Positions 34,685-47,867 of a stretch of 64,000 nt of DNA are shown here, piece by piece. Position 1 is the stretch's first letter. Every line of letters starts with the position of its first letter. Source of the stretch: Linnemannia schmuckeri (lineage: Eukaryota; Mortierellomycota; Mortierellomycetes; Mortierellales; Mortierellaceae); the NCBI GenBank assembly GCA_029449235.1, contig JANATG010000001.1, positions 1,116,001 to 1,180,000 on the forward strand, given 5' to 3'. Under the pieces are notes generated by a model. It searched no databases. It was not told the origin of the DNA and saw only the letters and a program-made list of their open reading frames with translations. The position numbers were made by a program, and so were the translations under genes.

Positions 34685-37600
34685 TATCCTCCTCTCCCCT
34701 TCTCCGACGCGCGATCGAATTGTGTCTTCCTCGATAACTTTGACCACTCCTGGTCTTGGTTTTATTTTACCCTTTTCCTATTGTTCTTGTTATGGTTGCC
34801 CTTCCCAGATGGGCAATGATGTCTCAGTCTGCGGTGTCTGATTGGCTCTTTTCTTCACTACCACTGCCACCACACCCTATGTTTAAAATAACTCGCTGTT
34901 GCTAACCAACTCTAACTAACAACTCGTACCATTGCATCCATCAATAGATCCTGCTTTTGATTGCTGCCGTCGTCTCTGTCGCCCTCGGTATCTACGAGGA
35001 CTATGGCATGTCGGATCACAAAAAGGAGGACCGCTACGATAGAAACTATAACAAAATCAGCAACGAGGATGCCAAGATCTCTTGGGTCGAGGGTGTCGCC
35101 ATTCTGTTCGCCGTCATGATCGTCGTTCTCGTCGGTTCCATTAACGATTACCAGAAGGAGGCCCAGTTCCGCAAGCTCAACGCCAAGAAGGAAGATCGCG
35201 AGGTCAAGGCCCTGCGCAACGGTGAAACTGTCCTCATCTCCGTCTACGACGTCGTTGTCGGTGATGTCCTCCACCTCGAGCCTGGTGATGTCATCTCGGC
35301 CGACGGTATCTACCTCGGAGGACACAACCTCAAGTGCGACGAGTCTGCCATGACTGGAGAGTCTGATGCCGTCAAGAAGGTCACCCACGAGGAGTACAAG
35401 AGACTCGAGGAGGCCGAGCACGCCTCTGCCCACGAGAACGCACCCGTCCACACTAACCACGAAGGTATCGAGGTCATCAAGGAGCAGTCCCATGCCCTCC
35501 ACGGTGTCGATCCTTTCATCATCTCTGGTTCCAAGGTTCTCGAGGGTGTTGGTCTCTACGTCGTCACCGGTGTCGGCGAGAACAGTTTCCACGGCAGAAC
35601 CATGATGTCGCTCCGCACCGAGGCCGAGGATACCCCTCTTCAGACCAAGTTGAACGGCTTGGCTGAGCAGATTGCAAAGTTGGGCAGTTTGGCTGCTTTG
35701 ATCATGTTGATTGTCCTGTTCATCCGCTTCTTCATCACCTTCAAGGATGGTGTCCCTAAAGGCAGCGACATCGCCACGAAGTTGGTCGACATTCTCATTG
35801 CCTGTGTCACTGTTGTCGTCGTCGCTGTCCCCGAGGGTCTTCCCTTGGCCGTTACTTTGGCTCTTGCCTTTGCCACCACCCGCATGTTGAAGGACAACAA
35901 CTTGGTCCGTGTTCTCGCTGCTTGCGAGACCATGGGTAACGCCACCACCATTTGCTCTGACAAGACTGGAACCTTGACCCAGAACCGGTATGTTGTCACA
36001 TTTACTCTCATGCATGCTTGTCATCTATCAGCCCATTATGTTATTCATTAAGCACCTTACTAATACATGCTGTTTTACTATCTTCTCTCGTTCGTAGTAT
36101 GACTGTTGTTGCTGGAACCTTGGGATTGAAGACCCGTTTCGTTGCCGACTCTGCTGAGGGCGATGCCAACAAGCGCGCCAGCAGCGCCATCAACAAGAAC
36201 GCCGTTGCTATTAGCCAGTTGGTCAGCAGCGTCCCCGCTCCCGTTACTCAGTTGATGCACGAGGCCATTGCCGTCAATTCTTCTGCCTTCGAGAGCGAGG
36301 ATGACAAGGGCAACTTGTCCTTCATCGGATCCAAGACCGAGGTTGCTTTGCTCGACTTTTCCAAGAAGATCGGTGGTGCCGACTACCGCCAGCTTCGCGA
36401 TGCTTCCCCTGTTGTTCACCTGTACCCCTTCTCTTCCGAGCGCAAGTCCATGGCCACCATTGTCCAGATGGGCCCCAACAAGTTCCGTCTTCACGCCAAG
36501 GGTGCCTCTGAAATTATCATGAAGCGCTGCGACAAGGTTCTTCAGATCTCTTCCGCTGCTGACCAAGCTTCCTCGTCTGAGAAGGATGCCGAGGTTACCC
36601 AGTTGGAGCTCAACGGTGAACTCCAGACCCAGATTCACAAGACCATCATCTCATATGCCACCCAGTCCCTCCGTACCATCGGTATTGCCTATCGTGATTT
36701 CGAGTCCTGGCCCCCAGCCAACGTCCAACTCAACGCTGACGGTGAGGTCCCCTTCTCTGCTGTTGCCGAGGATGGTCTTACCTTGATTGGTGTTGTCGGT
36801 ATCGAGGATCCCCTTCGTGATGGTGTCCCCGAGGCCGTTCTTGCCTGTCAGCGCGCCGGTGTCTTTGTCCGCATGGTTACCGGTGATAACATCCTTACCG
36901 CAAAATCGATTGCTACCCAGTGCGGTATCTACACCCAGGGTGGTATCATCATGGAAGGTCCCAAGTTCCGTGCCCTCAGCGAGGAGGAGATGGATGCTGT
37001 CATCCCCCGTCTCCAGGTCTTGGCCCGCTCCAGTCCCGAGGACAAGAAGATTCTTGTCGGTCGTCTCAAGGCGCAGGGTGAGATCGTTGCTGTTACTGGT
37101 GACGGAACCAACGATGGTCCCGCTCTCAAGTTGTCTGACGTCGGTTTCTCGATGGGTATTGCCGGTACCGAGGTGGCCAAGGAGGCCTCGGCTATTATTC
37201 TGATGGACGATAACTTCTCCAGTATTGTCAAGGCCATCCTCTGGGGTCGCGCTGTTAACGATGCCGTCAAGAAGTTCTTGCAGTTCCAGTTGACTGTCAA
37301 CGTCACCGCTGTCATTCTCACCCTTGTCACCGCCGTCGCCTCCAAAGATCAACAGCCCGTCATGTCTGCTGTCCAGCTTCTCTGGGTCAACTTGATTATG
37401 GATACCCTTGCCGCTCTTGCCCTTGCTACCGACCCGCCCACCATGGATCTCTTGGACCGCCAACCCGAGCCCCGCACTGCCCCCTTGATCTCATTCACTA
37501 TGTGGAAGATGATTCTTGGCCAATCCATTTTGCAGCTTGTCGTCGTCTTTGTCTTGGAGTACGCTGGTATGAGCATCCTCAACTACAAGCAAGTTCCTCC

Positions 37601-38504
37601 CAATGTTAACGCTATCATCGCAGCTGCCCCCACAGAACAAGAGAAGTCCGATATCGAAAGCGCCTACCTTAAATTCAAGGGGCAAGAGGTTTCCACCATG
37701 GTCTTCAATACCTTTGTCTTCCTGCAGATCTTCAACGAGGTCAACTGCCGTCGTTTGGATAACCGCCTTAACATCTTTGCCGGTGTTCTCAAGAATACCT
37801 ACTTCATGGCCATCTTTGTCATCATGGTCGTCTTCCAGGTTATCATTGTCGAGTTTGGTGGTGAGGCCTTCAAGACCGAGAAGATCAACGGTCCTCAGTG
37901 GGCTATCTGTGTCGTCCTTGGTCTTCTTTCCCTCCCTGTCGGTGTCATTATCCGTTTGATCCCCGACGAGCTCTTTGGTGGACTCAAGGACTGGGTCAAC
38001 AACACCAATGCCAACGATGGTCGCCTTCCTGCTTTTGACGCTTACCCCGGCAAGCAGGAGGTGGGTCGTGCCAATTCGATCCCTGCTTCCATCACCTCGA
38101 ACCGCACCAACTCGATCTCGAGCGGCAGCAACGTCTATCCCGGTCGTGAGGGTCTTGTCTGGAACTCTGCCATCACCAAGGCTCGCTCTGAGCTCTCGGT
38201 CTTCAAGTCGATCCGCGGTGGCCGTCTCTCGACCGACTCTGAGAGAAGCAACAATGCCATCCATGCCGCCGCCGTTGTACCCTCGCTGGTTGCCACTTCA
38301 GTTGGCGCTGGCTGGGCCCCCAACCGTGGCCGCTCGACTCCTGGCAACTCTTCGAGCCAGGTCAACCTTAGCAACTCGAGCCCACGTAACAGCATGACTG
38401 GATCTCGTCGTGGAACTGGCCAGAGCATGGTCCGGCCTGCTACCCCCCTTGCCACTTCCACCCCTCCTGCATCCGATGCTGTAAATACCTCCACTTCATC
38501 TTAA
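33854..38504 (+). CDS. PMC1: P-type Ca2+-ATPase, Pmc1/PMCA type (IIB)
   Basis: Calcium pump that moves cytosolic Ca2+ into the vacuole or out of the cell. Exons: 33854-34327, 34948-35987 and 36098-38504; 1306 residues. In order: a disordered N-terminus with TPNELMDLYDPKAPE, as in fungal Pmc1 proteins; first membrane helices from about residue 155; TGES near 294; the PEGLPLAV membrane motif; DKTGTLT phosphorylation site near 496; KGASEIIMKRC nucleotide-binding region; GDGTNDGPALK hinge near 838; and the C-terminal membrane bundle (IMDTLAALALATDPPT onward). All catalytic motifs are intact. The last 165 residues are a Ser-rich cytosolic tail. Intron 1 (620 bases) holds a T run near 34651-34681. 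Vacuolar versus plasma-membrane location cannot be told from sequence. Confidence 0.92.
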
Positions 38505-38567
38505 TCATTGACTAGCCAACCATATCTTCCATGTCACCAATAATCCAAAAGTAATGTTTTCTCACCT

Positions 38568-38573
38568 AATAAA
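38568..38573 (+). terminator. AATAAA poly(A) signal of the Ca2+-ATPase gene
   Basis: AATAAA 64 bases after the stop codon, the right distance for a polyadenylation signal. Confidence 0.45.
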
Positions 38574-38681
38574 AATATGATAAATGTTTTCCGCTTCCAT
38601 GCTTGGAGTGTGTCCTTGGCAAGTCGACAAATCTCAAACGTATATGAATTAAGGGTAGCAATCCTTTAAATTATCATCACG

Positions 38682-38687
38682 ACGCGT
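38682..38687. promoter_or_regulatory. ACGCGT (MCB-type) site in the DAM1 promoter
   Basis: Perfect MCB hexamer 112 bases upstream of the DAM1 start codon, a position typical of cell-cycle promoters. With an Mbp1-like factor in the same window and a mitotic gene downstream, G1/S control is plausible but inferred. Confidence 0.4.
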
Positions 38688-38798
38688 GCTTCCTTTTACT
38701 TGTTTTTGTTATTGTCATCTTTTTCACAACCACATCGCCATCAACTTTCCACAACAACAACAACTCAACAGTGACGACAAAAACAACGCGCTATTACC

Positions 38799-40189
38799 AT
38801 GCCTCAGGATACTATGAACCGTCGCAAGTCCAGGATAGGACCTGGTCTGAAACGGTCCATCGGCGTAGGAGGAGGATCATCTTCAGCTGCTCAGGTCGAC
38901 ATCGCCCACACCCTCTTTAGCTCACTCAGGCACGATCATCATCAACAACAACAGCAACAACAACAACAATATGACGCGCATCCGCTACGACGATCACAAC
39001 ACTACTATTCTCAAGACACGTCTTTAGATCATCATCATCATCACTACAATAACAACCAGCAAGCACACACAGCCTTGACACCCATGCAGCCAATTTCAAA
39101 GGGACTGGAAGACCCGGTTGAGCGACTTTGCTTTGCAGTCGACCAACTCGTCGAAAAGATGGCTGTCGTGGCTGATATCCATGCCGGTCTTGCCAACTTT
39201 AATGAGTCCTTTGGGTCACTGCTTTATGGTCTCAAGATGACAGCAGTCAACGTGGAATGGACCGAGGTAAATATATACCTTGGCAACTGCTGCCTCAATA
39301 GCTTGGTGTTTGCATACTTTGAGCTTAGTCCTTGGAAAGAATAACATCGAGGCATTCGACTGACACCTGGATTCGTTTTATTGATGTCATTAGGCACCTA
39401 CAAAAAGGTCATTCGAGAGACAGGAACAACGGGAAGCAGAGGCGATCATATTGCAGCAGCAACAGGAGGAGTTGGAAAAAATTCGTCGGCAACAAATTCT
39501 GGAGAAGGAACGTGAAATGGAGCGTCAGCGCCAAGAGGTCGAGCGACAGGAGGCAGAGCGAGCAAGAGCAGCGATGGCAAGCCTTAATAGTGGCAGCAAC
39601 CAGAATAGCATTGGCAACAACCATGGGTCTCGTCTAAAGAGGCCAGGAACCACCACAACAGCGGCTGGAGGGACTTCGCGGATTCCACCGAGACGCGTCC
39701 AAGGAACTTCACGGCCCAACCAACAGGGAGCAAACGCAGGTGCTTCGAGAGCAGGTAGTGGAGGAGTACGCAAACTGGCTGGCAAACTTGTGATGAAGCG
39801 GATGGCTGAGCGGTTACCGCTTCGGTATCGCGACGAGGTAATTATATCTTGGATACCAAAAAATATGCTCACAGAAGGAAACGAATGGACATTGAAAAGA
39901 AGGGTCCCCTCAAAAAGTCATTCTTATTTTTTAACACATGGCTTTTTATTTGCAAATCAACAATCACGCCAATTTACAGCCTCATCGGGCACCCATTGAA
40001 GCTATAATGCGTTCGCTGTCAGAGAACATTGAAGGCCGAACTCTTCCAGACCTAGTGGCTGTCGCAGGAGTGGCCCGCCATCGATGCAACGAGTATTTAG
40101 GCGTGCTTATTCACGCGAAGGAGGTTATCAAGACGAGTCAAAAGGGAGTAGTGTTTTCTCTGAATCCAGACCGATATCCCAGCCGGTAG
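38799..40189 (+). CDS. DAM1: DASH/Dam1 complex subunit Dam1
   Basis: Kinetochore subunit of the DASH ring that couples chromosomes to microtubule ends. Exons: 38799-39266, 39394-39837 and 39980-40189; 373 residues. The Dam1 core lies at about residues 105-165: LCFAVDQLVEKMAVVADIH, then FNESFGSLLYGLKMTAVNVEW and EAPTKRSF, where FNESFGSLLYGL is the family signature. Before it is a Gln/His-rich N-terminus with runs of each. After it is a long charged helix (about 165-205), a Gly/Arg-rich linker, and a C-terminal globular segment of about 90 residues (LAGKLVMKRMAERLPLRY, LPDLVAVAGVARHRCNEYL, EVIKTSQKGVVFSLNPD) that reads like a winged helix. Yeast Dam1 is of similar length, but I do not know this C-terminal module there. 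Confidence 0.85.
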
Positions 40190-41424
40190 AAGGATAGACG
40201 AGAGAAAGTGAGCGACATGACGGCGCCGCTTTTCACCATCCACCTTCACCATAAAGAACAAGCAATACGGCGGCAAAACAAAACAAAATAGAGCAGCAAA
40301 GGGATCGACTCGACAGGAGGACCACGTGGTGAGAAGTCAATTACTCTCCCTCCTGTGTTCTAAACTGTGGAGATCAGGGATGTATGCGTTTTGTGTGTGC
40401 CTAGAGCTGCTCGCGACACGATCACCAAGCAGGCCACGGCCCTTTCGTATTTTTTATTTTTTCTTTTTTCTTTTTTCTTTTTTTTTTTTTTTTTTTTTTT
40501 GCTTCCTACTTGTACTTTAGAAAACTAATAAACAGCGATCCGGACATCAGATCAACAACAACAGCAGCAGCAATAACAGCATGGATGAGAAATCAAAGGC
40601 AATTTTATTTTCAAGGAGGAGGAATACGAAAAGAAGAAAGACACACACAAGAGGAGTTGCAGGGACCATTTTGAATGCTGTCGGTAATCAGGATCACCTT
40701 TTTGGAATTCCTTTCTTGTTTTGTTGTTCTTGTCGTTGTCTAGGTCTGGCCTGGATTGACTGATCGAAACGGAGGCTCATCAGGTGGAACAAGGAGCGAG
40801 GAACAGGCAGGAGACGACGACGATAAAGACGAAGAAGACAAATAAGGAAAGGGGGAGACCAGTGCCCCTGCCTACCATCAGGTCGTGTGTGTGTGTGTGC
40901 ACGTCTTTGAAGGGTGTACGGGAGTTTTTCTCCTGAAGGTCTGTCCGTGCATAACTGTGTCAAAACATCCCCCTGTGTTGTCCGATGTATTTTTACACAT
41001 TGGCGCCTTTTTTTCTTTCTTTTATTCTTTTTTTTACTCTTTTCGTTGTCCCTTGTGTCTTTTTCTCCCAGGCACCCTCCCTTCCTCTTCTTCTTTTAGC
41101 ATCCCTTATCCCCTCATTCACTGCCATTCAAAGCAACAAAATCTTTTTCTCCCATTCTTTTCGCCACCCCCATCCTTCTCTTGCTATATTTACGCATCTT
41201 CCACTTTCGAACCCCTCCACTCAAAAGACAGAGAACGGCATTAACTCGACAATAGGTGTCACTTTACACTTTGAACCTCTCTCCTCACCAGCCTCTTCTC
41301 GCAGCAACAAAAGGTCGATAAAAAAAGGCGTTAAGGAAAAAGGCGCAGAGTGAAGGGTGTCGGCCACAGGCACCGCCAACACCACCACTATCACCACCAA
41401 CCACTCATCACCACACAAATTGCA
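40190..41424. other. Intergenic region and leader of the attractin-like gene
   Basis: Contains a long T-rich run (about 40450-40500), AATAAA near 40527, a GT repeat near 40886-40900, and from about 41000 a pyrimidine-rich leader. No gene supported. Confidence 0.4.
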
Positions 41425-44400
41425 ATGGCCCGAACATGGCGACACTGCTGGACTCAACGTTGTCTGGTTCTCTTGATATCCTTCCAGCTCCTAGCTACAC
41501 TCCCTCTTTCCTATCGGGACTATAGCAACAACAGCCCAAACTCTTATGCCAATGGTGCCCCCGCTACCACTACTCAACAACACAACACCAACTTCAATGA
41601 CCGACACAATCTTCACCAAAGATATCTTCACACCAGCAACAACATCAATAAAAACGTCAAGGATGTAGTAGGCAAAGGAACAACACCGTATAGGCGAAGG
41701 GAAATTGTTCAGGATGTCATGGACGATGACGATGAAGGTGACAGCAACGACAACGATGACAACAGCATCGATAGCTTCTCCGATGACGCGGGCACTAACA
41801 GCAACAGCAACAGCCCACAGACTAACAGCAGAGCAGCAGCAACAGCAGCCACAGTCCGCCAACTCAAGATTGCCTCAATCTTGTGCAACTCGGACGTGCC
41901 ACAGTTACTCGGCCCAGATTGGAATGGCACGTTTTCGACCAATTCGGGCGATGGAGCCTACCCTTCCTTGAATCGGGCGTGCACTTTTACAATGCAGGCC
42001 ATGCCAAGCAGTAGTGGTTCAAGTTCGGATTCGGGTGGAAACGGTCGACCCATACCCTATGTAGTTGCACTCACGTTTTCGACACCCATTCAGCTGGTCT
42101 GCGGGTAAGTTGGAAAAAAAGCACATGGGGTCCCTGACTGACTTTGAATGGGAGAAAAAGGAAGTGGTCAAACAAGCAAAGTGTAACGGGCATAAGCGTA
42201 CGACAGCGAGGATCTGGACAATCACAAAAGAATCTCTATACCTTGTCCCCAAGGCACTGATGTGGAAAAACAGAGCACGGTTGTTTGAACTCTAATGAAG
42301 TTCCGATTGATTGATTGATTGATCACCGCAAAACAGACCGGGAAGCGGAACATGGACGGGGGGGGCGAACAACGCGCCTGTATTGTTTGCTAACAGCCGC
42401 TTCGTTGCGAACTTACATAGGACGGATTACTTGACGCTCTACGATGGACCCGATGTATCTGCACCTATCCTGGCAAAGATCTGTGGCAACATTTGGTCGG
42501 ACAAGATCCCTACTTTTTATTCAACGGGGTCCGTGCTCACAGCCGTCTTTTCGTCTCAGGAGTCATCGCCTGGCTCCTTCGGCTTCTCCGCCGTCTGGTA
42601 TTCAATAGGTATACATAGCCATCGTCATTTTTTGTTACTGCTTGTTATTTGGTTATCAATCCATATGGTTTAACCGTGCTAACTATTTGCACGAAATCCA
42701 TAACATATCAGCACCTTGCACAGTGTGTACGGACAGTGGTCGGGGAACGTGTAGCACCAGCAACACTTGCAATTGCAACAATCGATACACAGGAGCTGTT
42801 TGCGAAACTGGTAAGGTCGTCTTCGCAGTGAGATGACGCTCAGTCCCCTTTTTCCATAAAGTCTTTCTGGCCTTTCTATCGATCAATACATCTAATATGT
42901 ATTCGCCCCTTTTGTCAACAATAGAGACGGCGGGGTTCAAGGATTTTACACCACGATCCCAACATGCGATGGCATATGATCCCAAGAAGGACATGGTCTA
43001 TATTATGGGTGGAACTAGCTTAAGGAACCCCTTCATGGACGATCTCCTCACTTATACCTTTGGTAAGCATAACCATCCAACTCCGCGCGTGAAGTTACTA
43101 TGGAAACATGACGTCCATATCACCCACTTTACTCGAGCGTTGGTCTAAATTCTTTCTACAATCATTATTGGATTCTTTAGCTTCGAACAGGTGGAACAAG
43201 CTCACCGCTGCAAGGAGCCCCGATCCTCGGTACGGCCATTTCGCCTTCATGCACAACGACGATTTGTACATTTACGGAGGACATTCGATCATTGGAGCCC
43301 TTGCGGACATTTGGAAGTTTGACGGGAAGACTTGGGTGAAACAACCAGTCAGCAACCCGGAAAGGCTGCCAGCGGGGCGAAGTGGGTCAGCTAATGTCGT
43401 GGTAACGAGCAACAATAATACCAAGCTCTATGTCTTCGGGGGCCTGACTTCTTCCGGAACGACGTCTCGAGAGCTGAACATTTATGATCTAGGTACACTT
43501 TACGTTTGTTTGATATAGGAACACATGACTGGTTGGTGATGCTGGCAATTGCGCCGAGTTTGGTCGGGCAGCAACTAATACTTCATGACAAACTGGTATA
43601 TTCTCTTAGCTACAAATAGATGGACAAAAATGGATCACCAAAACTCGGTTGGGCTTTCAGGAGCGACGGCGGTGTATCATCAGGCAACTGATTCGATCTA
43701 CTACTTTGGAGGCATGGTTAACCAGACGTCTCGCAATGTCATTACATACCAATATCGAATCTATCAGGAGCTTTGGTACGCACTGGCACCACGGATTGAT
43801 CCTCTCACGGGTACACCGGTTTCCTATTGGAATGTCACAGACGCCCCTGCACTGAACACGACCGCGCACGACGATGACGGCGACTCTAATTCAGGGCAGA
43901 ATTCGACAGTACAAATTCTCTCGCCAGTGATGTATGACCCATTGACAACCATTTGGACACCGGCTGGGGTCATTGGCGAAGATACTGTAGTTATGTACGG
44001 TGGCATGAGACCCTATGGACCAGGCGTCAACGAACGCGAACAATCCTGCTTTGCGTCCAGCTTTGCCATTTATGATCTTTGTAAGAACTGAGTATACGTA
44101 TATTCGGGTTTACGGGATGCTTTCTGAGGACAGGACATAGGAACTTATTGCTGACTCAATACTTGACTATGTCATATTTTACCCACATAGCATGTCAAAA
44201 CTGGACGTCGTATGATGTGTCCGACTTGGATGGCGTTCTTAAGGGTAGAGTTAATCATACCATGGTGATAAGGCCTCCTGGGGCTCCTGGAGGAAGTAGG
44301 ACGGCGTATACTGCGTACATCTTTGGAGGGTTCGATGGAACCGATCGTGCCGACATGCTTAATGCAACCATGACCATCCCAGCCACAACCCCTGGTGCTA

Positions 44401-47400
44401 TCAACAACTGTCGAGGTACACTTCTCGTTGCACTTGCAATCATAGGTGGTAGAAACTTGCTGCTATAACCCATTCTAATCAGCATTATGCGATTACAATT
44501 TATAGCACTGCGGTGGTGCAACCTCTATGACGACTGTCAGTATTGTCCGACGAACTACTGTTCTTACATCAACGGACTTTGCCTGTTCGACACGGACAAA
44601 GCAAAAAACGCGCAGATACTGGCAGGAAACTCCAATGATATCCCTAGAAGTGGAACCATTCAAGATTTGCTCCGCCAACGACCTCAACTCAGGGGACAGG
44701 TTCAGAATCTAGATATCTGCCCATCTCGGACTGCACTCGAGCTGACCAACCCTTACTCGGGAACCATCCAGTCGGGTCAAGAGATTTCCTTTAGGATCTA
44801 TATAGACACAGCTGACTTGAACATCCAGTACGAGATCAGGACTCTCCCTACGTCAGCGTTGGAGTTCAGGTCACTGAATGTCTGGGAGGGATTCATGAAC
44901 ATGTACTGGCGGGCAGACCATGGACTGACGGACGATTCTTGGATTGCTGCAGTCTCTGATCCCTCGACCCTTGATCTACCCACAATGTCGAGTAACTCGA
45001 GCGACAATCCTGTGATTTCACCTGGAGGTTTGCTAAACACAAGTGAGCTGATGAACAGGTGGACAAAGTATTCGGGTCTGGATGCTGACCCTTCCGTCTC
45101 CGCCATTCGAGACGATACATCCTACATTTACTTTTTGGCCTCAGATCCACGCCGCTTTGCCGGATACTATGTCTTTTCGCTGACAAACCATAACCCTACG
45201 GCGCTCTCCTACTCGGTGACCGTGACGCTGCTGAACCACCCAACCTCAGTCGACAAGCCTCCCGGAGCACGGTTCAACATGGCAACGCTGGGTTTTTTTA
45301 TGCTTGGATTTATCCTCGCAGTTGTGCTGTTGGTTATCACGGCGCGCAAGATTCGTCAGCTGATCGAGGATAGGGACGCGTCGCAACGCACGGCGGAGAT
45401 GCAACTGCTGGTGGATGAGGATGATGACAGGCGTCGAAACAACCGAGGCGGACTGAATGGTGGAATGACCTTGATCCAGATGGATGGATCGATGTTGCTA
45501 AAGAAGCCTCTGTACCGGATCGTTGTCGGAGTTCAGGACATGAGCAAGGAGGTGTTTGGACTTTCGGGATCGAATCTGCGATACCGACATGTTCGTGGCC
45601 ATGGACCCCACAGAGGCTTGAAGGATCAAGGCAGGCTTGATTCTAAAAGCAAAGGAGCCTCAACAGCAGCATCAGTATTGCCTCAGTCATTGTCGCATCC
45701 GATGGTCGTTCAATCCGTCGTTGAAGTGCATGACCCGACATCACCTCGACGAGAGAGACGCTCGCGCGTTCGATCAGATTTTATTCGGGACATTGGATCT
45801 GCACCACTGCCGTTGACGGCTGCTGAGGAATCAATGATCGAGAAAGAGGCAAGTGCTCTTGCAAGATCGTTGTCCTTTGTCGAGTGTCGCAAGCTATCGA
45901 TCTCAACACCTAATCTCGCGAACACAACTGAGACCAACTCGAAGGAAAAGGATCAGTCCAAGATTGGGACCGCCCAGAGCTCTTTATGGGACAAGAGTAC
46001 GCCCTCGCTGATCCGACAGGCTAGCAGCCGGAATGAACACCATCACAAGGATCCGTCAAATCAGGACACAACCCCGCAACGCCCTTCCAACAATTTTGAT
46101 GAAACGGGATTGCAGCGTGGATGGTCACTGAGGAGTCTTAAGAGGAACTCCTCGCTCTCACGGTCGTTCAGCCATCGATCCAAGACTACAGCGGAGGAGC
46201 GTGAGGGACTGACGAATCAACAGACCTGTATCGAAGAGGAGGATCCAGCCGGTGCTGGTGATGGAGTTTCGGGTAGAGGTTCGTTTGATAGTGAGCAGGA
46301 GATTGTCGATCTAGGCGGACTTTTGTCTCCGACTGATTTGTTGCAGCAGCGTCAGGAACAAATCGAGAAACATTCTCAGGAGGAGGAGGAGGCAGCTTGG
46401 CGGCGAAGACGGCGACGGAATCCTATCAAAGTGCAGCCCATCTCGATCGAACCCCTACCGTTCCATTCTGGACTTGTGCCGCGGACCATGGCGCATCTTA
46501 AGAAATACCGTCGAAACCTTGCTAGGCAACAAAAGCGACAACAACAGCAGCTGCAGCGGCATCATCCTCAACATCAGGGGCAAGGACAAGGACAAAGACA
46601 ATACCAGCCACCCATGTCGAGGCAGCTGTCGAACGAGTCATTTAGATCGAGACGGCGCTCGCCTGTATCTCCCACATTTGGGCCGACTCAGCTGGAACCC
46701 CAGGGCCGACATCAAGTCCGAGCTACAAAGTCGCAAGGATCACTACGAGAGGTTTGCAGGGCAGCGTCTCGGATGGCTTCGAGGAGCAATGGCAATATTT
46801 TTCCGAGGAATGCAGATGTGGAGGCAGACGAGGTAGTGCCAGAACCAAAGTCTTTAGTGGAAAAAAAATCCTCCCCACAGCTTGGATGGAGCAGGAACGA
46901 CTCGCGTGAAGATTCGGAGGCAGCCATTGAGATGAGGCAGCTTACTGTTTCTTCAAGGAGTGGTGGAGGTAGTAATGGCAGAGGCGTTGGCATTGGTGTT
47001 GGCGTTGGTGTTGGTATTGGTGGGCAAGGACATGATAAAGCCGAGAGTATGATGGATGACAACTGCAGACATGAAGATCTAGATGGAAGTGGACCATTGA
47101 GATCGCCGTTCTCATCCCCCGTCCAAGAGCGAGCTAATCAACTGCAAGTTCAACAATCGGACCAGCCTCCACAAAGGCAGCAGGATGCTCGTGATGGTGG
47201 TGGTGCCCAGAAGCAGAAGAGGCCGATCAAGATGAGAGGTCGTCAGGAGTATGAGCCCGGTCCGTTGTTGGCGATGAATATCTTGATTGTCTTTCCTGGC
47301 GATTCGGGATCCAGGAAGGTCAGTCAACAAGGCGGTGGCAGTAGTACTAGTAATGGAGCGAAGGAAGTCGTAGAGCAGGAGCGCGAGCTTGGAGAGATGG

Positions 47401-47666
47401 AGGAGATGGAGGAGAAGGACGACAATAGAGATACCCTGTACAATAGTGAGAAGCGATTACCGCCGATGGCGATCGGGACGGTGTTTGTACCGGACCCTGT
47501 GCGGTGGTGGGCCTACAAGGCCAAACAACAGCTGGATCGACAAAAGCTCGAGCGTCAGCTGCGGAGGATGCATAATAAGCAGAGCAGGAACAAGGACAAG
47601 TTGCACGTGTATCAGCAGCAGGAATTTAAGCCGTCGTCGTTGTCTAAAGGCCGTCGAGAGTCGTGA
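41425..47666 (+). CDS. Attractin-like transmembrane protein (CUB, EGF, kelch, PSI)
   Basis: Predicted 1785-residue type I membrane protein. Exons: 41425-42104, 42337-42608, 42712-42810, 42925-43062, 43181-43492, 43610-44080, 44191-44415 and 44506-47666. A signal peptide (CLVLLISFQLLATLPLS) starts at the chosen ATG; an in-frame upstream ATG-like start at 41350 would bury it. A CUB-like domain covers about 140-317 (DYLTLYDGPDVSAPILAKIC). An EGF-like module follows (CTVCTDSGRGTC, CNCNNRYTGAVC). Kelch repeats run about 355-730 (YIMGGT, YIYGGHS, YVFGGLT, YYFGGMV, VMYGGMR, YIFGGFD). A PSI-type Cys motif lies at about 733-765 (WCNLYDDCQYCPTNYCSY). One membrane helix sits near 990-1012, with a ~770-residue basic, Gln-rich cytosolic tail. 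Animal attractin has the same order; fungal function unknown. Confidence 0.83.
42304..42322 (+). repeat. GATT tetranucleotide repeat
   Basis: Four to five copies of GATT/TTGA just before the acceptor of intron 1 of the attractin-like gene. Confidence 0.7.
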
Positions 47667-47867
47667 TGGGTGATGGAAGGGAGGTTGGACAGTGATACAA
47701 TGTACCATATCTAATAGTAAACTATTCGCGTCTTTTTTTTTTTTTTTTTTTTTTGTTTCAGCATGTCATTTGCGAACACTTCAGCTTGACAGTGGTTGGC
47801 TGATGGAAAAAAGAAATTAATAGTATTTCGCAAATATACAAAGACTATGAAAAGTTTTCAGTGATAA

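Noticed and set aside
34912..38494. Long minus-strand open frames opposite the Ca2+-ATPase
   Set aside because: They are shadows of biased codon use in the strongly supported plus-strand ATPase and show no domain.
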